DNA of 64,000 nucleotides from Ligula intestinalis (lineage: Eukaryota > Platyhelminthes > Cestoda > Diphyllobothriidea > Diphyllobothriidae): assembly GCA_036362985.1 (NCBI GenBank), contig JAYGXS010000005.1, positions 23,595,676-23,659,675 of the forward strand, in the 5' to 3' direction. The number at the start of each line of letters is the position of its first letter. The stretch's first letter is position 1. Position numbers and translations under genes: made by a program. This document shows, in pieces, positions 36,401 through 46,689 of this stretch. Below the pieces are notes generated by a model that saw only the letters and a list, made by a program, of their open reading frames with translations, made no database searches and was not told where the DNA came from.

Positions 36401-38620
36401 AAGCGAAAACAAAAAAATACATTCACTCTTATTCTTACGTCAAAGATGGAGAGGGTACTCGCCGATCTAGTTGGGAAACATGCTCGTTCTCTTGTGCCGT
36501 GGAGCTCCAATTACAGCCGTCGCAAGCAGTCATATAGCTACATGTAATATATGGTGGAGAATAACAGACAAAGTAAAGAGGGACCGGAATGGTCATTTCT
36601 GGCTTATTAGCCTTGATCACCGTTTTCCAAGTACACAGGCGCCCATTTTTCTCGCAGAAACCCTGTCCTTGCTGCATGGACTCTGATGGCTTGCAGGTTC
36701 ATGTGATCATGTCTGATCTAGCCGGCGTCAATGATTTCACGGACGGTAGCTCTCCATGCTTAACGATTGGTGGCAGTGGATATGGAGAGCTCTATCCAGT
36801 CTCTTCTCCAGTGCCTGAGACCGAATACCGAAGGTCCAAAAACCACTTTCATGTTCTGGTAGACTGAGTCGAGCCAGGTTTTGAGTTGACCCCCTCGTCG
36901 AAGTTTCCAATTAGGTAACGGTTTCAAGTCGAGGGTAGTAGCACTGATATCTTGAGATTGACGACGAGGAACTTGTTCAAACCACTTCAGTCGTCTTTCC
37001 TGAATGGTCTGGGGTACCATTGTGATTTTGTCCCAGCGAGTGCGGACTGTCTCATTTGAGACGAAGTCCGAGTACTTCACTCGACGGATGCTCCTCAGAC
37101 AGTAGTGGTCAAAGACTTTAGTTTCCGCTCATCTTCCACGCGCATAGCCCAACATTCACATCCATATAGGAGAACGGACGGCGCAGATGCACGGTACACA
37201 CGGATCTTTGTGGAAATAGAGATATCGCATCGGGTTCATAGGCACTTCCGAAGGCTGGAGAAAACTCGCCGGGCTGCGACAATTCGGGAAACAATGTCAT
37301 ATTTACCCTGTCCATTCATGTGGCTTTGAAGGGCGCCTCTGGAGAGTTCCGAGGGGTTTACTTATTTCCCCACAGATGCTAGCAAACCGAGAATCCCCTA
37401 GTTCTTGCTAACATACTGCGCTGTGAAACCACAGGGACGTGTAAATTTTTGTCACAAATTCATTTTTGAGTTTTAGGGTAAATTCTCGAGGAATAAGCGC
37501 GAAACCTCAATAACCGCCTCACACAAACAACTTTAGTCAAGAGAGGAACGGGTAAAGTAGGGGGGACTGGCGCAGTACCAACGCGTTGAGATAGGCGCGG
37601 TGCTAGACTCGAAATAAAGCCCCACGTCTCTATACCCTCATAAACTTATGGGCGTACCAACTACCTCCAGGGCTTAATTAAGATTCCGGTAGTTAACCAA
37701 GTCCAACTCCGCAGGTAAAACAAGTACCGTTGCTCCAACGTACACTGCGGGACATGTACCTGACCCTCCTTGACAGCACATTTCTATAGAAACAGGTGGT
37801 TCAGAAAGACCGATGTAGGCTTAACTCAAACAATATACTTCAATGTTGGTCATCAGCATCAATAGAAAATGAACCACTCGGGAAGAGGTGCTTTCAGAAA
37901 AAAACACATGAAGTACTTCCGGGTTATGCCATTTAAACAAAGCGATATTCTCTGAAAGACGGTGCCTCTGTTTTCTGCGCGACAAATGAAAACGATCGCG
38001 AGCTTATGCTTTCCCTTGTGACTCTCCTCCCCAAGGACTCTCCATTTGGAGGAAAGTGATCTCATGTTATTTTTAGAAAAAGTTGTTGGCGAAGGGAAGT
38101 GGAAGAGGCTGAAAATTCTCTTGGAATTCCGGATCCGGGCAGAAAGTTTGAAATCAGTAACTTACGTATGAGACTCGCTGTTGTCGCCGGTGTCAGAACT
38201 TGAGGAGGCATTTCCGGGATCTAGCAAGGAACCGGCAGAATGTTCCCTTCGTCTGTCTCTAGGTGAGGTATGGGGCCAATCAGAAATATTCCACTCCAAC
38301 TGAGCAAGACGCTGTTTGGCCTGATCCAAGTCACTGTCACGTAACACCTGACGAATTATGTCGAGGTGAGATTGAAGTTTTTGGGCCTCCTCGCCTAGTT
38401 GTTGCGACCTTGCACGTTCACGCTCAAGTGCGAGCACAGCGGCCTCCTGTGTCAACGCTTAGTAAGGAAGAATGGAAAAGCGATTTACCTTTTCATCATG
38501 AAGGATACTGAGCTGTCGCTGAAGAGAACGACATGCGTCTGCATACTCGATCAGCCTGCGTTCAGAGAACAGGTAAAGTTGGGAGGCAGTCTTTTCGGAG
38601 ACGTCTGAGGCATCCAAGAG
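24208..38620 (-). CDS. RACGAP1: RACGAP1 (MgcRacGAP/CYK-4) homologue, nine exons, N-terminus missing
   Basis: This is the Rho-family GTPase-activating subunit of centralspindlin. With kinesin-6 it bundles midzone microtubules and guides Rho signalling in cytokinesis. Exons 38620-38489, 38446-38166, 36377-36206, 34853-34557, 34514-34356, 34229-33866, 31813-31548, 26168-26034 and 24471-24208 join in consistent phase with GT-AG sites, giving about 689 codons (the human protein has about 632 residues). Domains by reconstructed residue: coiled coil about 1-110; basic Ser-rich linker; C1 zinc finger about 304-352; RhoGAP about 433-590 with the arginine finger in GLYRISG (about R459) and NLARIFGPTIV; C-terminal tail ending near a GRFF motif. 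No coding exon is interrupted. The start codon and first coiled-coil residues lie in an exon above 38620 that I could not identify. Retroelement pieces sit in most large introns. Confidence 0.9.
24690..25850 (+). mobile_element. RTE-like retrotransposon remnant in RACGAP1 intron
   Basis: In the intron between exons h and i, opposite to the gene. Motifs: ARILVHNQRAQPFGIRFGFG and LSPIQFNDAIDWSLDKALHQ (RT), QAIKEKRHRWIDQVLRR (C-terminal region, about 25.5 kb), and an end homologous to the copies at 30.4 and 36.7 kb. Heavily decayed. Confidence 0.7.
26034..26168 (-). CDS. RACGAP1: RACGAP1 exon h (RhoGAP C-terminal part)
   Basis: 45 codons, phase 0 to 0, acceptor CCCCTGCAG, donor GTAAGC. It encodes HMGEDNLARIFGPTIVGYSS, the conserved N-L-A-x-x-F-G-P motif of RhoGAP domains. 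Confidence 0.88.
26169..28929. other. Intron g-h, left part, no recognised feature
   Basis: About 2.8 kb of intron. No frame resembles a known protein or element. A/T-rich stretches occur around 27.0-27.4 kb. Confidence 0.4.
28930..30530 (+). mobile_element. RTE-like retrotransposon, RT region, in RACGAP1 intron
   Basis: The most readable RTE copy. A 215-codon frame (29095-29742) has RPNQAGFRAGRGCADQVF, FVDFAAAFDSIHRESLWRIM, YYRSTTARVLVHNNRSQSF and the active site in LTDLDYADDIAPLASSFG. After GVR a short deletion removes the usual QGCVLSP block. Later frames give the C-terminal region to about 30.46 kb. It is 5'-truncated (sequence starts near MQRLRNNKACGEDGIPAGIY) and broken by stops. It runs opposite to RACGAP1. 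Confidence 0.82.
30531..31547. other. Intron g-h, right part, no recognised feature
   Basis: The minus frame at 31159-31524 runs past the exon g donor and is intronic. Nothing else is interpretable. Confidence 0.4.
31548..31813 (-). CDS. RACGAP1: RACGAP1 exon g (RhoGAP core)
   Basis: 266 nt, acceptor TTTTTTCAG. Its first two bases complete the Glu that starts ELYSKFMHGR. It contains VDDINVICSCLKMFLSALDE and DKLPSVYRDTLSYLMLHLK, standard RhoGAP helices. The donor is GTTCGT, a weak but acceptable site. Confidence 0.88.
32215..32838 (+). mobile_element. RTE-like RT C-terminal fragment, different lineage
   Basis: A 207-codon open frame in intron f-g, antisense to RACGAP1. It reads DINLRTKLLIYRTSTKPVLV, VFDRWCLRRLLRVFWQDRN and HRLQWFGHVQRKPWTTLRRL, the conserved C-terminal part of RTE-type proteins after the RT. 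Its sequence differs from the other intronic RTE copies, so it is a separate lineage. The intact frame suggests a younger insertion or chance preservation. Confidence 0.75.
32839..33865. other. Intron f-g remainder
   Basis: Short overlapping frames only (33.5-33.85 kb), none recognisable. Confidence 0.35.
33866..34229 (-). CDS. RACGAP1: RACGAP1 exon f (end of C1, start of RhoGAP)
   Basis: 364 nt, acceptor CTTGTCTAG, leaving in phase 1 at GTAAGA. After a Thr/Arg-rich linker the RhoGAP domain opens with FPQVPAIVIHCVTEVATRGL and QQVGLYRISGASKQVQ. The Arg in YRISG is the catalytic arginine finger. Confidence 0.88.
34356..34514 (-). CDS. RACGAP1: RACGAP1 exon e (C1 zinc finger)
   Basis: 53 codons, phase 0 to 0. 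It carries HHFVSRSVLHFETCSCCGKK, the C-x2-C pairs and VHAACKNQ. The last zinc ligand Cys comes from the next exon (LKQPC), restoring the H-x2-C-x7-C spacing across the splice. Confidence 0.88.
34515..34556 (-). other. 42-nt intron
   Basis: GTAGGT donor to TCTGTTAG acceptor, 42 nt with a pyrimidine-rich middle. It joins the linker to the C1 domain in frame. Confidence 0.7.
34557..34853 (-). CDS. RACGAP1: RACGAP1 exon d (linker)
   Basis: 99 codons, phase 0 to 0, with acceptor CTTTTAG and donor GTAGGT. Ser/Thr/Pro-rich and likely disordered, it contains RKRTSSESTDSYHDVLFKPS and a basic end, KSGSKRRKRLETP. Confidence 0.75.
34917..34964 (-). pseudogene. tRNA-Cys (GCA) 5' half
   Basis: The minus strand reads GGTATAGCTCAGTGGTAGAG then CATTCGATTGCAGA, matching a eukaryotic tRNA-Cys from near its fifth base through the D-arm and the anticodon loop with GCA, with about one mismatch. 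The 3' half is absent, except that CTCGAATACT just after could be a shrunken T-loop. The first bases of the acceptor stem are replaced by the TTCTTC end of a ribozyme-bearing element. Confidence 0.7.
34998..35043 (-). ncRNA. Hammerhead ribozyme relic (copy C)
   Basis: The minus strand keeps stem II (GGATTCC, CGAC, GGGATCC), GAAACGTC and a three-pair stem I (CCT with AGG), but the catalytic box is ATGACTA instead of CTGATGA. The shared tail (ATAAAGTCCTTGTTCCAGTG region) runs into the tRNA-Cys half. Confidence 0.62.
35051..36205. other. Intron c-d remainder
   Basis: No gene is recognised. A 39-bp tandem repeat lies within it. Frames at 35.4-35.74 kb are repeat-driven. Confidence 0.35.
35415..35500. 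repeat. 39-bp tandem repeat, about 2.2 units
   Basis: The unit starting GCTAAAAGCAATCTGGTGCG repeats exactly after 39 bp (35415, 35454), with a third partial unit at 35493. Confidence 0.85.
36206..36377 (-). CDS. RACGAP1: RACGAP1 exon c (basic linker)
   Basis: 172 nt. The first base completes the Thr codon from the previous exon, and the exon ends in phase 0 at GTGAGT. It is rich in Arg, Ser and Lys (SASASRRKSRAVEHSETLRR), comparable to the basic linker of animal RACGAP1 that is phosphorylated in mitosis. Confidence 0.75.
36690..37320 (-). mobile_element. RTE-like C-terminal fragment in RACGAP1 intron
   Basis: Minus frames read TIQERRLKWFEQVPRRQSQD and LRRGGQLKTWLDSVYQNMKV. The low end matches the 3' ends of the RTE copies near 25.8 and 30.4 kb. 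It lies in intron b-c, same strand as the gene. Confidence 0.72.
37321..38165. other. Intron b-c remainder
   Basis: Nothing recognisable. Confidence 0.35.
38166..38446 (-). CDS. RACGAP1: RACGAP1 exon b (coiled coil and acidic Ser region)
   Basis: 281 nt, starting GAG GCC after the 42-nt intron. It continues the coiled coil with LALERERARSQQLGEEAQKL and LDIIRQVLRDSDLDQAKQRL, then a Ser/Asp-rich stretch. It ends two bases into a codon at a GTAAGT donor. Confidence 0.8.
38447..38488 (-). other. 42-nt intron
   Basis: GTAAAT donor, a perfect TACTAAG branch-site-like sequence and a TTGACACAG acceptor within 42 nt. Its removal keeps the coiled-coil frame open. Confidence 0.65.
38489..38620 (-). 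CDS. RACGAP1: RACGAP1 exon a (coiled coil)
   Basis: 44 codons, phase 0 to 0, with acceptor ATATTTAG and donor GTAAAT. It encodes a heptad-rich segment with LFSERRLIEYADACRSLQRQ. It is the first recognised exon; the frame is open at its start without a Met, so at least one exon precedes it. Confidence 0.75.
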
Positions 38621-41600
38621 CTAAATATAATAGGGAAATAGCGGATGACGCCTTTTAGTCAAAAGTGTACCCAGCCAAATTTAAATCGATAAATTGGAAG
38701 AATAAAAGTGAACTGGTTATAGACCAAACATGTGCCAATGTACTGCACGTGGATACTGCAGACATAGACACTAACTGACGCCTATAAACTATTATTTTTT
38801 CCTATAAGTACACAAACGAACGTGAAACCCAGCAAAAATATCTTTGTTTTAACCGTAAACAGAAAAATGCATTGGACAAAAAAGAATTCAATTCTATAGT
38901 GTTTGATTACTGATTGGACGTTCTTAACCGAAAAAAGGAATGACTAAGCAGACCCTCCATCATAAACCTAACCTATGTCCGTTTCCAGTTAACTCGCTGC
39001 TTTCAAGATTCAACGACCTAGGGTGTGGTTAATAACTACGCCCTTCGTATTTGACTTCATTAAATTATTAGGAACCAAGCATACAGATGGATGATGAAAT
39101 CCAGGACTGCGAAAACTGCTATTAAACTAACTGTCATCCAGAGAAAGGACAAGTATGAGGATTTCCATCGAATCGTACCTGCTAAATAAGCAGGGCCGTA
39201 AAGGTTAAAAACCAAATTAACTAGAACACAACGATAAATGAGCGTGTGACTGGTTGATTTTCAGTGCACCGATCAGCTTTAACGTGTTAAGAAATCCGTT
39301 GACGATAACCAGATATCACAACAGCTAACAATCCTCAAAATATTTTCAGCTACTGTTGGTAACATGCGCATAAGATGGAACAAACCAAAAATCATAAAGA
39401 AGTGAAATAAACACACCAACAGTCATCTGAATACATCGGTAATAAGTCATTGAGAGAAATCGAATGGTAAAGACAATGCCGCCTATACCATACGGTTTGG
39501 CGAAACCATACACCCATAAAAATGTGCAGTAAACTGTTGAATGAACGAAAGAGAATTGCTGCTCATTAATTTAAGGGTTTTAAAAGTCCGACTCAACGAG
39601 GACGGTAAATTAGTGGTCGTGTTTGGAGCTATAAATTTGTGAACGCACCAAGTCCAGCACAGCACATTCTACAGCCTACTTTAACTGTTTCCGCTATCGA
39701 ATCACTATGTTGCCTTCATATTTTCCATGCGCCATTGTGCTGTATTCCACTAAACTAGGACGATTTACCATATTATACTTTTGATAAACATCCCAAAACG
39801 AAAAAAAATATTCGCATACAAGATGCTTAATACAATACTTAAAACTTTGGCGATAAAAATGCAAGGAAGGTGGCGAAAACTTATTGCAGCATTTAAATGC
39901 AGGACATCCAATGAAGTCATTGTTAGCCTGGGTAAGTAATTTCAAGACTACTGACACGCCAGGGTAGACGGATATACGCGCAAGAAATGTACGTGAGAAC
40001 TGCTAAAATTAAGGATTTTATAATTTGACAGTAAACCGGGGCACTTAAACAAAGTGAGAACTAAGCTGAATTACGACTACACCGGCAGTTTGCATGAACA
40101 GAGCTGTATAAAGCGCTCCACTGTGCACTTGCACACGGATCAGTGTGATCTAGCAACCCCGTTGCTCAACACAATTGGGTTGTGAAGAAATCTTGACAAC
40201 CCTGTACGGTCAAGTTTACAGAAATGCAGAGCAACCTAACAAAAATTATATTCAAAACATCTATACTGCTGCAAAACAAGGAAGCAACAACGTCACAATC
40301 TAGCGTTCAAGCGAAAAAAATGAACAAAATCGACGCTATAGTAAACACTGAGCGTTTCTCCGAAGTAAGGCAAGAACTTAAACCTTACCTTCGATATATA
40401 TTTAAAAAGCAACTGAACTGTCACGATACATCCGGCCTTCGGCTGCTTCTTTTGGCCAACCTTCGGCCGCATCCCGCAAATCAATGTTTTTAAAATAATT
40501 TACTGTTGGCGCACTGCTTTCTCCATGCGTTTAAACAAAGTAAGCAGTATTTCTCACTAAGTCGCGAGTAAAAAAGCAAGGACTCCCGATCCATACCCAG
40601 CAGCATGTAAATAGCATAAAATAATTTTTGTGGAGCGTATGAGAGAATTTAACGGAAGCTTACAGCAGCAATATGTTGAACAAATCCTCCACCTAAGATT
40701 GTCTGGCAAATCTAACTAGGCAATAGTCGTTTCGGTTAGCGATAGCACTAAATGCGATACAAAGGAGCTAAGTAACCTTAACCTCAGTCAGTCATTGTAG
40801 TTTAACTTAAAACCTTTAAACTTCCGCTTTTGAATACCAAAATATCAAGAATTAATAACAATATAAGGAAATTACATTCAATGAATGTAGACAGAGTCAC
40901 ATTGTTCGTTGGTGTTTGTGGATAAAAAGTCACATATTCAATGTTTTGCTACAGCAAGCGGATTTTCGTTCGGCGTTTGAATGTTTCTTCATGCACAAAA
41001 ACTGCCCCGGGTACGTTAATCCACGGTTTCGCGACCCAGTTTGATAAAAAAAAATAGTTCCTCACATTCAATCCCCTTTGGGGAACATTTAGTTTGGAGG
41101 AATTTCCTCGGGAATCAGTTTTGTTGACTGGATGGAAAAATTCATCTCACAGTAGGGCAAAGTCGTAGCCACGCATAATACGAAAAAAATTTATCAGAAA
41201 AATAGCCCGTGCTCTTCGAAGTCAATTTGAAATTTTCGGTCTCCGTGGAATTTAGTCGTTTTCACATTTTGGATATCTGGGCACCCTGGCGGACTTCATG
41301 TGTTACACATTGGATAATATTCCACGCACGCGTCATCCTCATGTGCTTACAGCACGACTGAAATGAAAACGCCCGATATCCTCCTGAGAAATTCTTGTCA
41401 GCATCCCTACGTGATCTTCCATTCTACGAACGGCTAAGTCGTTTCTTTCTATCGTTCTTAAGTTTGGTCTCACTAAATAGTACGTGCGATAACTTTAAAA
41501 ATGATTATCGTTTGCAACCTTTTTTGGAAGTACAAAATATTGCCTTCGATATCTGTGCGAAGGTGTCGGCGGGGCCAGGAATTGAACCACCTCATCCGGC

Positions 41601-44014
41601 AAAACTGGGAATCCAACTCGGTCACTATCGTCCAGGGAACTGCGGCGTGAGCATTGTGCCACTGTCCCACTCTGAGACAGCTCACTTAAATTTACGTGAT
41701 GGAATCCGAACTAGAAGTAATATACCCGACTGCAATTTTATATATTCCATGAAAACGCCTCCCACGAAACGGATTAAATGTCAAGTACCTCTAAGGGATG
41801 TCAATCACGATGAGGAAGCCTGCATATCATGCTGTACACATCTTCATAAATTTTCCAATCTTGACAAAGCAATAAATAGTCTTTAACTTGAAATGGAGCA
41901 GGAAATGACAATGGACCAAACAGCCCTTCAGGTCCCAATAACACAAGGAAAACTTAAGAAAGAAAGGAAAGTCTCTGAGCTGTCTAATGCAGGGACTTGT
42001 AGAGGGGTTCTAAAAGGATGAACATGTTTTCTTACCACTTACTACCAAATTTAAAGAAGTTCGAATTTTCCGAAATCTCCAAATTTTTGGGACGCCGACT
42101 GTTGGTCCAGTAGGGATTCGATGATGATATTGGACTGAAGAGGGATCCTCGGACGGCCAACATAAGAAATAACCGCTTCAATCAGTTTATTAAGTAAGGT
42201 GGTTTTTCAAATTAACCATGGGAGTAACCCTTTACATAAAAGTTTTTAGTGAAGCGAATTACCACAATCTTCCCTCTTTCGCCGATATTCTAGTTGAGGT
42301 TAGATATATTACTATAAATGGACCACAATGACCTCGCGTGGGGTCAGCAAACACCTCCCCCGACATACACGCGCTCGCCATTAGTCCATTCGGTGTTAGC
42401 GATGATATTAAAATGAACTTTAGTGTCCCCGCCTGAGGTTTGGGCACGCGCCCCAATTTACCCACGTATTTTTTTAAAATTATATCATTATTGCGCACTG
42501 AATTGTTTCCCATACACTCGACCCATTCTTCCCCTTAAACCCGGGTGCCAAAATTGGAGTGGAGCGCGCTTCGCTCGCGCAGTGGGGACCCCACTATAAA
42601 TCCTTACCCAGTCTGAAGTAGATCCTACTCCTAGGAGGAAGAGGCCAAATAAAAATTGCACCCTGGCCATCCTTCTTGCTCTATGGAGTCCGAATACGGT
42701 AAAGAGGGCCAGTTAGGAGTCAGTACATCACATATAAACGTGGGCTTCACAACTTCTTGCTCTGAAGAAATCTATCCTTATGTTTCTGTTATTTCCGGCT
42801 GAGCAAGTTTGGAATTCTCCACACCTCTTCTCCTACGCGACTCCATCCGACCTACAAAATGATTTTGTACCCTCTTCTGAAGGCTGCCCCTTCCACCCTG
42901 GAATGCTACACTGGCCATGACTGACTCAAATGCAAATGACTGAATACTGCCCCCCCCCCCTCTCCGCCCTTTGTTGACACTTTCACATTACGACCAGCCT
43001 GACGGCGGTTTCGACTTATACGTTTGTTCCTCCCTTTTGATCCAGTGTCCGCGGCTATTCCGAGACCCACTTGTCAAGTCACCCCACCAACACTGCCTGT
43101 TAAACGCTTGCATCCCCCCTTTGCCGACAAAACATTGTCTCTGTTCGCGTCCGTTCCCCCTCCCCATCCTTTGGACTGGCGCATTCAGGCCATTGGGAGC
43201 CCCCAGGAACTGCCTCCTGGGATCCTATAAAACTGGACCCAAACCCTTTTGATTGACTGCCTTTGCTCTTGACTTGGAATATCCATTGTTAAGGTTTGTG
43301 TATCTTTTTTTTACTATTTTTCTTAATAGTACCGTACCACCTTGAAAGTTGTAATCACTGGTTTTAGCGAACGCGTGACTGCTGGATACAGTCGGAGAGG
43401 CCAAGGGACGAAACAGTCCCTAACAAGCCTCCTATAAGCGGCATTATCAAGAAAACAAACGGTGAATGCGCGGATGGGGAACTAAAAACTAAAAGCACAA
43501 TATCGTGATGAAGCGTGTTTTTGAGTCCGCAGCATAAACTCTAGAGGAACGGTAAACTATGATATGAACCTTATCAATGATTACGTCGACAGCATCCTGC
43601 CGCATGAAGAGGTTACTACTGTATGAAAAACTTTCGACCTTGGCAAAGTAGAGCCAAGCCATCGTTTAAGCTTATCCTCAAGACCCCTTACAGTAGTCTT
43701 GAAGAACGTCGCTCAGGCAGCCCTCCTACTAGAACTAAGAACAGCCTTAAGGAACTCGCACAAAGCAACTTTTCAGCAGGACTACGACCCCAGAGCAAGA
43801 ATGAAAATGCGAAGCTAGAAAGGGTCATGAAAGAGAGGATGGACAGAGGGGAGATTGGACTGAAAATAAGGATGGAAACATAATTCAGATAAAGAAGTCA
43901 TATTGGTGGGGAATACCCGTCATAATTAAGGTCGGTTCTCGTTAACGCGACTAGCATTAAAGGTGCACCATGTCAAGATTGAGTGAAACCAAGAACACAA
44001 CGATAATGTACACA
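38621..44014. other. Gene-free stretch; no recognised coding sequence
   Basis: About 5.4 kb. The missing first exon of RACGAP1 could be here but no frame was convincing. The 39.7-39.96 kb minus frame is followed by a GTAAGT-like site only on the plus strand and shows no homology. One tRNA-like SINE candidate and a palindromic G/C block near 42.56-42.6 kb stand out. Confidence 0.4.
41575..41665 (-). repeat. Possible tRNA-derived SINE (A and B boxes)
   Basis: The minus strand has GGTTCAATTCC (41578-41588), an exact B-box, with TGGCACAATGC, a partial A-box, about 73 nt upstream. The spacing is longer than in a simple tRNA. No second copy was recognised in the window. Confidence 0.35.
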
Positions 44015-44590
44015 ATCTTACTGAGTCTATTTAACAAATTGGATGAACTCAAACTGGCCGTAGACCATCTGCAACCTGACCTGATAGTGCTAACTTAAAC
44101 ATAGATAAATGAGCAGATATTAGATGCAGAAGTCAGACTAGAAGGATTTCAGTTTATCCGCATGGACCGAAACGGACGTAGGGATGGGGGAATTGCAATG
44201 TTCATACGAGATGGTATTGATTACATGCCAGATAGTCCATCATCACGCAGGAACAATTCCTGCAAAATAATTATTTGAAAACTGAGAGTACCAAACTAAA
44301 CTGACCTTCATATTGCTCTAGTATACAGACCCCCAGGGCAACGATGCGGACGATACACTCATCGCTGAGGTAAAAACAAATCTGCCATAGCACAAATGTT
44401 CTTATACCTGGAGATTTTGATTCTGCAGAATTTGATTGGGAATTGATGCACAACTGGTAATCAGAGAACTCATTCGAACAGAAATTACTTCATGTGGTAA
44501 GTGACGAATTTCTTACCCAGCATGTCACAATGGGCACGCGGTTCCAAAGGATAACCAGGGAAACAAGTTTACCGATAGTTCAGCCAAGGC
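44015..44590 (+). mobile_element. Family 2 retrotransposon, endonuclease fragment
   Basis: Plus-strand reading gives LFNKLDELKLAVDHLQPDLI, LEGFQFIRMDRNGRRDGGIA and MFIRDGIDYMPD, the N-terminal half of an AP-type endonuclease, then VYRPPGQRC. Stops and shifts are present. RT sequence does not follow directly. Confidence 0.72.
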
Positions 44591-45189
44591 AAACTTTTTG
44601 TTGAAATTCTTCATGTCTGCGTATACCGAGGAATCGCCTTTTAGCGAGGATTTATGTTAGAATGACTGAGCACGTGAGCCACCACTCTTATCATCCAGAC
44701 AGACAGACAGCCATCCTGAGATCATGCCAGAAAATGACGCACGAAAAAGGGACGCAACAGGCTAGTTCGGTGCATACAGAACGGGCAAAGTTGCGCAACC
44801 TTCAACGGCGGAAACCACACGAGGGGAAAAAGGGTTTACGCGCACGCGAGACCGCTGTCGTGCTGAGTTCACGCCTGGCCAGGAGTTAATCGCCTGCATG
44901 GTCACTTGTGGACAGCCAACGGGAGCAATGACTACCGCCCCTTAAATAATGAGGCTGCGAGCAGAACAGGGCTCTGTTGCCCTAGATGAGAGACTGCTAC
45001 CAACGGGGGATGACGACAGAACACAAACTGCTTACGGACACGGAATACAAGCTACTAGATTACGCAGTACTGTAGAAGGTCTAAAGAAGGGCGACCAAGC
45101 TAGTCAGTAGCTTAGAGGGTTTATAATATGAAGATCGACTAGGTAGGCTCAATTTTTTCGTCTGTATTATAGGCAATAGAGGATATAAG
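44591..45189. other. No recognisable gene
   Basis: A 75-codon plus frame (44662-44889) is basic and low in homology; probably spurious. Confidence 0.35.
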
Positions 45190-45540
45190 TTATTTTAAGT
45201 CACTTTAGTAAGGGAAGAAGCCTTTCGCCCTTGAGCTCCCTATACATAACCAAAATCACATAATAGGTCCACCGTAACAATAGTACATAATACAAATGTA
45301 CAAATGTAGGCTTAACATCAGCGATAAGTGTAAGCCAGTTGCAAGGTGCTGCTACTGACACTTTGTTCATTATATCTGCCACGGTTTCTCAGCAAATGTG
45401 AACCAAGTTGGCGTTCGAAAATGTCAACAGTATCTGAGAGGACCACCTTGTCAGGGAGTCCGTTCCATGCTCCAATGACCCTCTGCGAGAAGGCGTTCCG
45501 TCGAACGTCCATATATACAGTCCCGCAAGTCCAGCAAACA
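45190..45540 (-). mobile_element. Family 2 retrotransposon, C-terminus and 3' tail
   Basis: The minus frame has VRRNAFSQRVIGAWNGLPDK and LSDTVDIFERQLGSHLL, nearly identical to the end of the copy at 53.4-53.5 kb, followed by the same 3' end (GAGCTCAAGGGC, CCTTACTAAAGTGACTT). Confidence 0.82.
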
Positions 45541-46689
45541 AATTTCATGATGAAATTTAACTTAGTATTTTGGAATATAGTTGGACAGGTTATTTTAATC
45601 AACTGAGTGGATTTGATAAAAAGAAATGCTTTAGTTTGAAAAACTGCCATCTTAGTTAAAGTTATCGAGCGAAATAGGCACTAATTTTGGCTAAATCATG
45701 AGTAAGTTTATATCGAACAAATTTCCTATACTATACTGTTTTACTTATATGCATTGCATTGTGAAAAAATTCCAGAAAAAGTAAAAAAAAGTGAAATAAT
45801 TCTCCCTTCCAGAACTGGAAAATTTTGTGCGTAGTTGATAAAATGGAAGTGAAGCCAACTAAAAGGAATCGCAAAAGTTGGTTTTTTGGTAAATGCTGTT
45901 TAGTTATATCTTATTTTAAAGATTTTGATGTAAACGTCGAACAGAAGCGCAATTTATCAACTTATCAATGAAGACACTGGAAACGAGTGAAATGAGGAGA
46001 GACTTTATTCCATGATATTCGATAAATAGTAAGCCACTAATTACCATATGTACAAAATATTTTGACTAAAGAAAAGGTCTTTTTATATGAAGAAAGTGGT
46101 TGCTTTAAGTTTTATATCTAAAAAATATATTTAACTTATTGTTCTAATGTAGAGCTATTTTTAGCCTCCAGAACCTGGGGAGTATCGAGAAAATTTTATT
46201 TTTCTTAGCAAACACTTAGCAATTCTTATAGTTCCTGTAAAAACTTACTATAACCGATGCTGGTTATTATTATTTATAAGTTTTCTTAAATGCGTTCTCG
46301 CTGGTATGGGAGAAATAATCAAACATTTGCTAACTTAGACAAGTTGCTTGCAGGACTCGCAACACTACATATGTTGAGGTTGAATTCTTTCTTCGGGAAA
46401 TATAATTTTATTTCTTGACTATGTTTATTTTGCCAGTTAACAGGCAATTTTTAAAAGAAATTGCGTTGATTGGTAAAGCACCTCTTGGGTGCCTTCCAAA
46501 ACCTCTAATGCAGGAAAAAACCTTAAAAAGCTCCCTCTTTTGCGGTCAATATTGGTTTATGCTTCAATTTTGTGTTTGGTCAATACTGGCCGAAATAGGG
46601 AGTTTGGTACAGGTGAAAATACCTGACTTCTAAGGTATGATATGAACGAAATTTATTTACAGTTATAAACTGAGTTTCCAGATTAGCAG
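45541..46689. other. A/T-rich DNA, no recognisable gene
   Basis: Strongly A/T-rich and without coding signals. Confidence 0.4.

Noticed and set aside
39694..39957. Minus frame as the missing RACGAP1 N-terminal exon
   Set aside because: A loose resemblance in a few residues only. No donor in a phase compatible with exon a and no heptad pattern.
41395..41886. 163-codon plus frame as a gene
   Set aside because: It is open by chance across a tRNA-like repeat read in antisense. No domain or composition typical of a protein.
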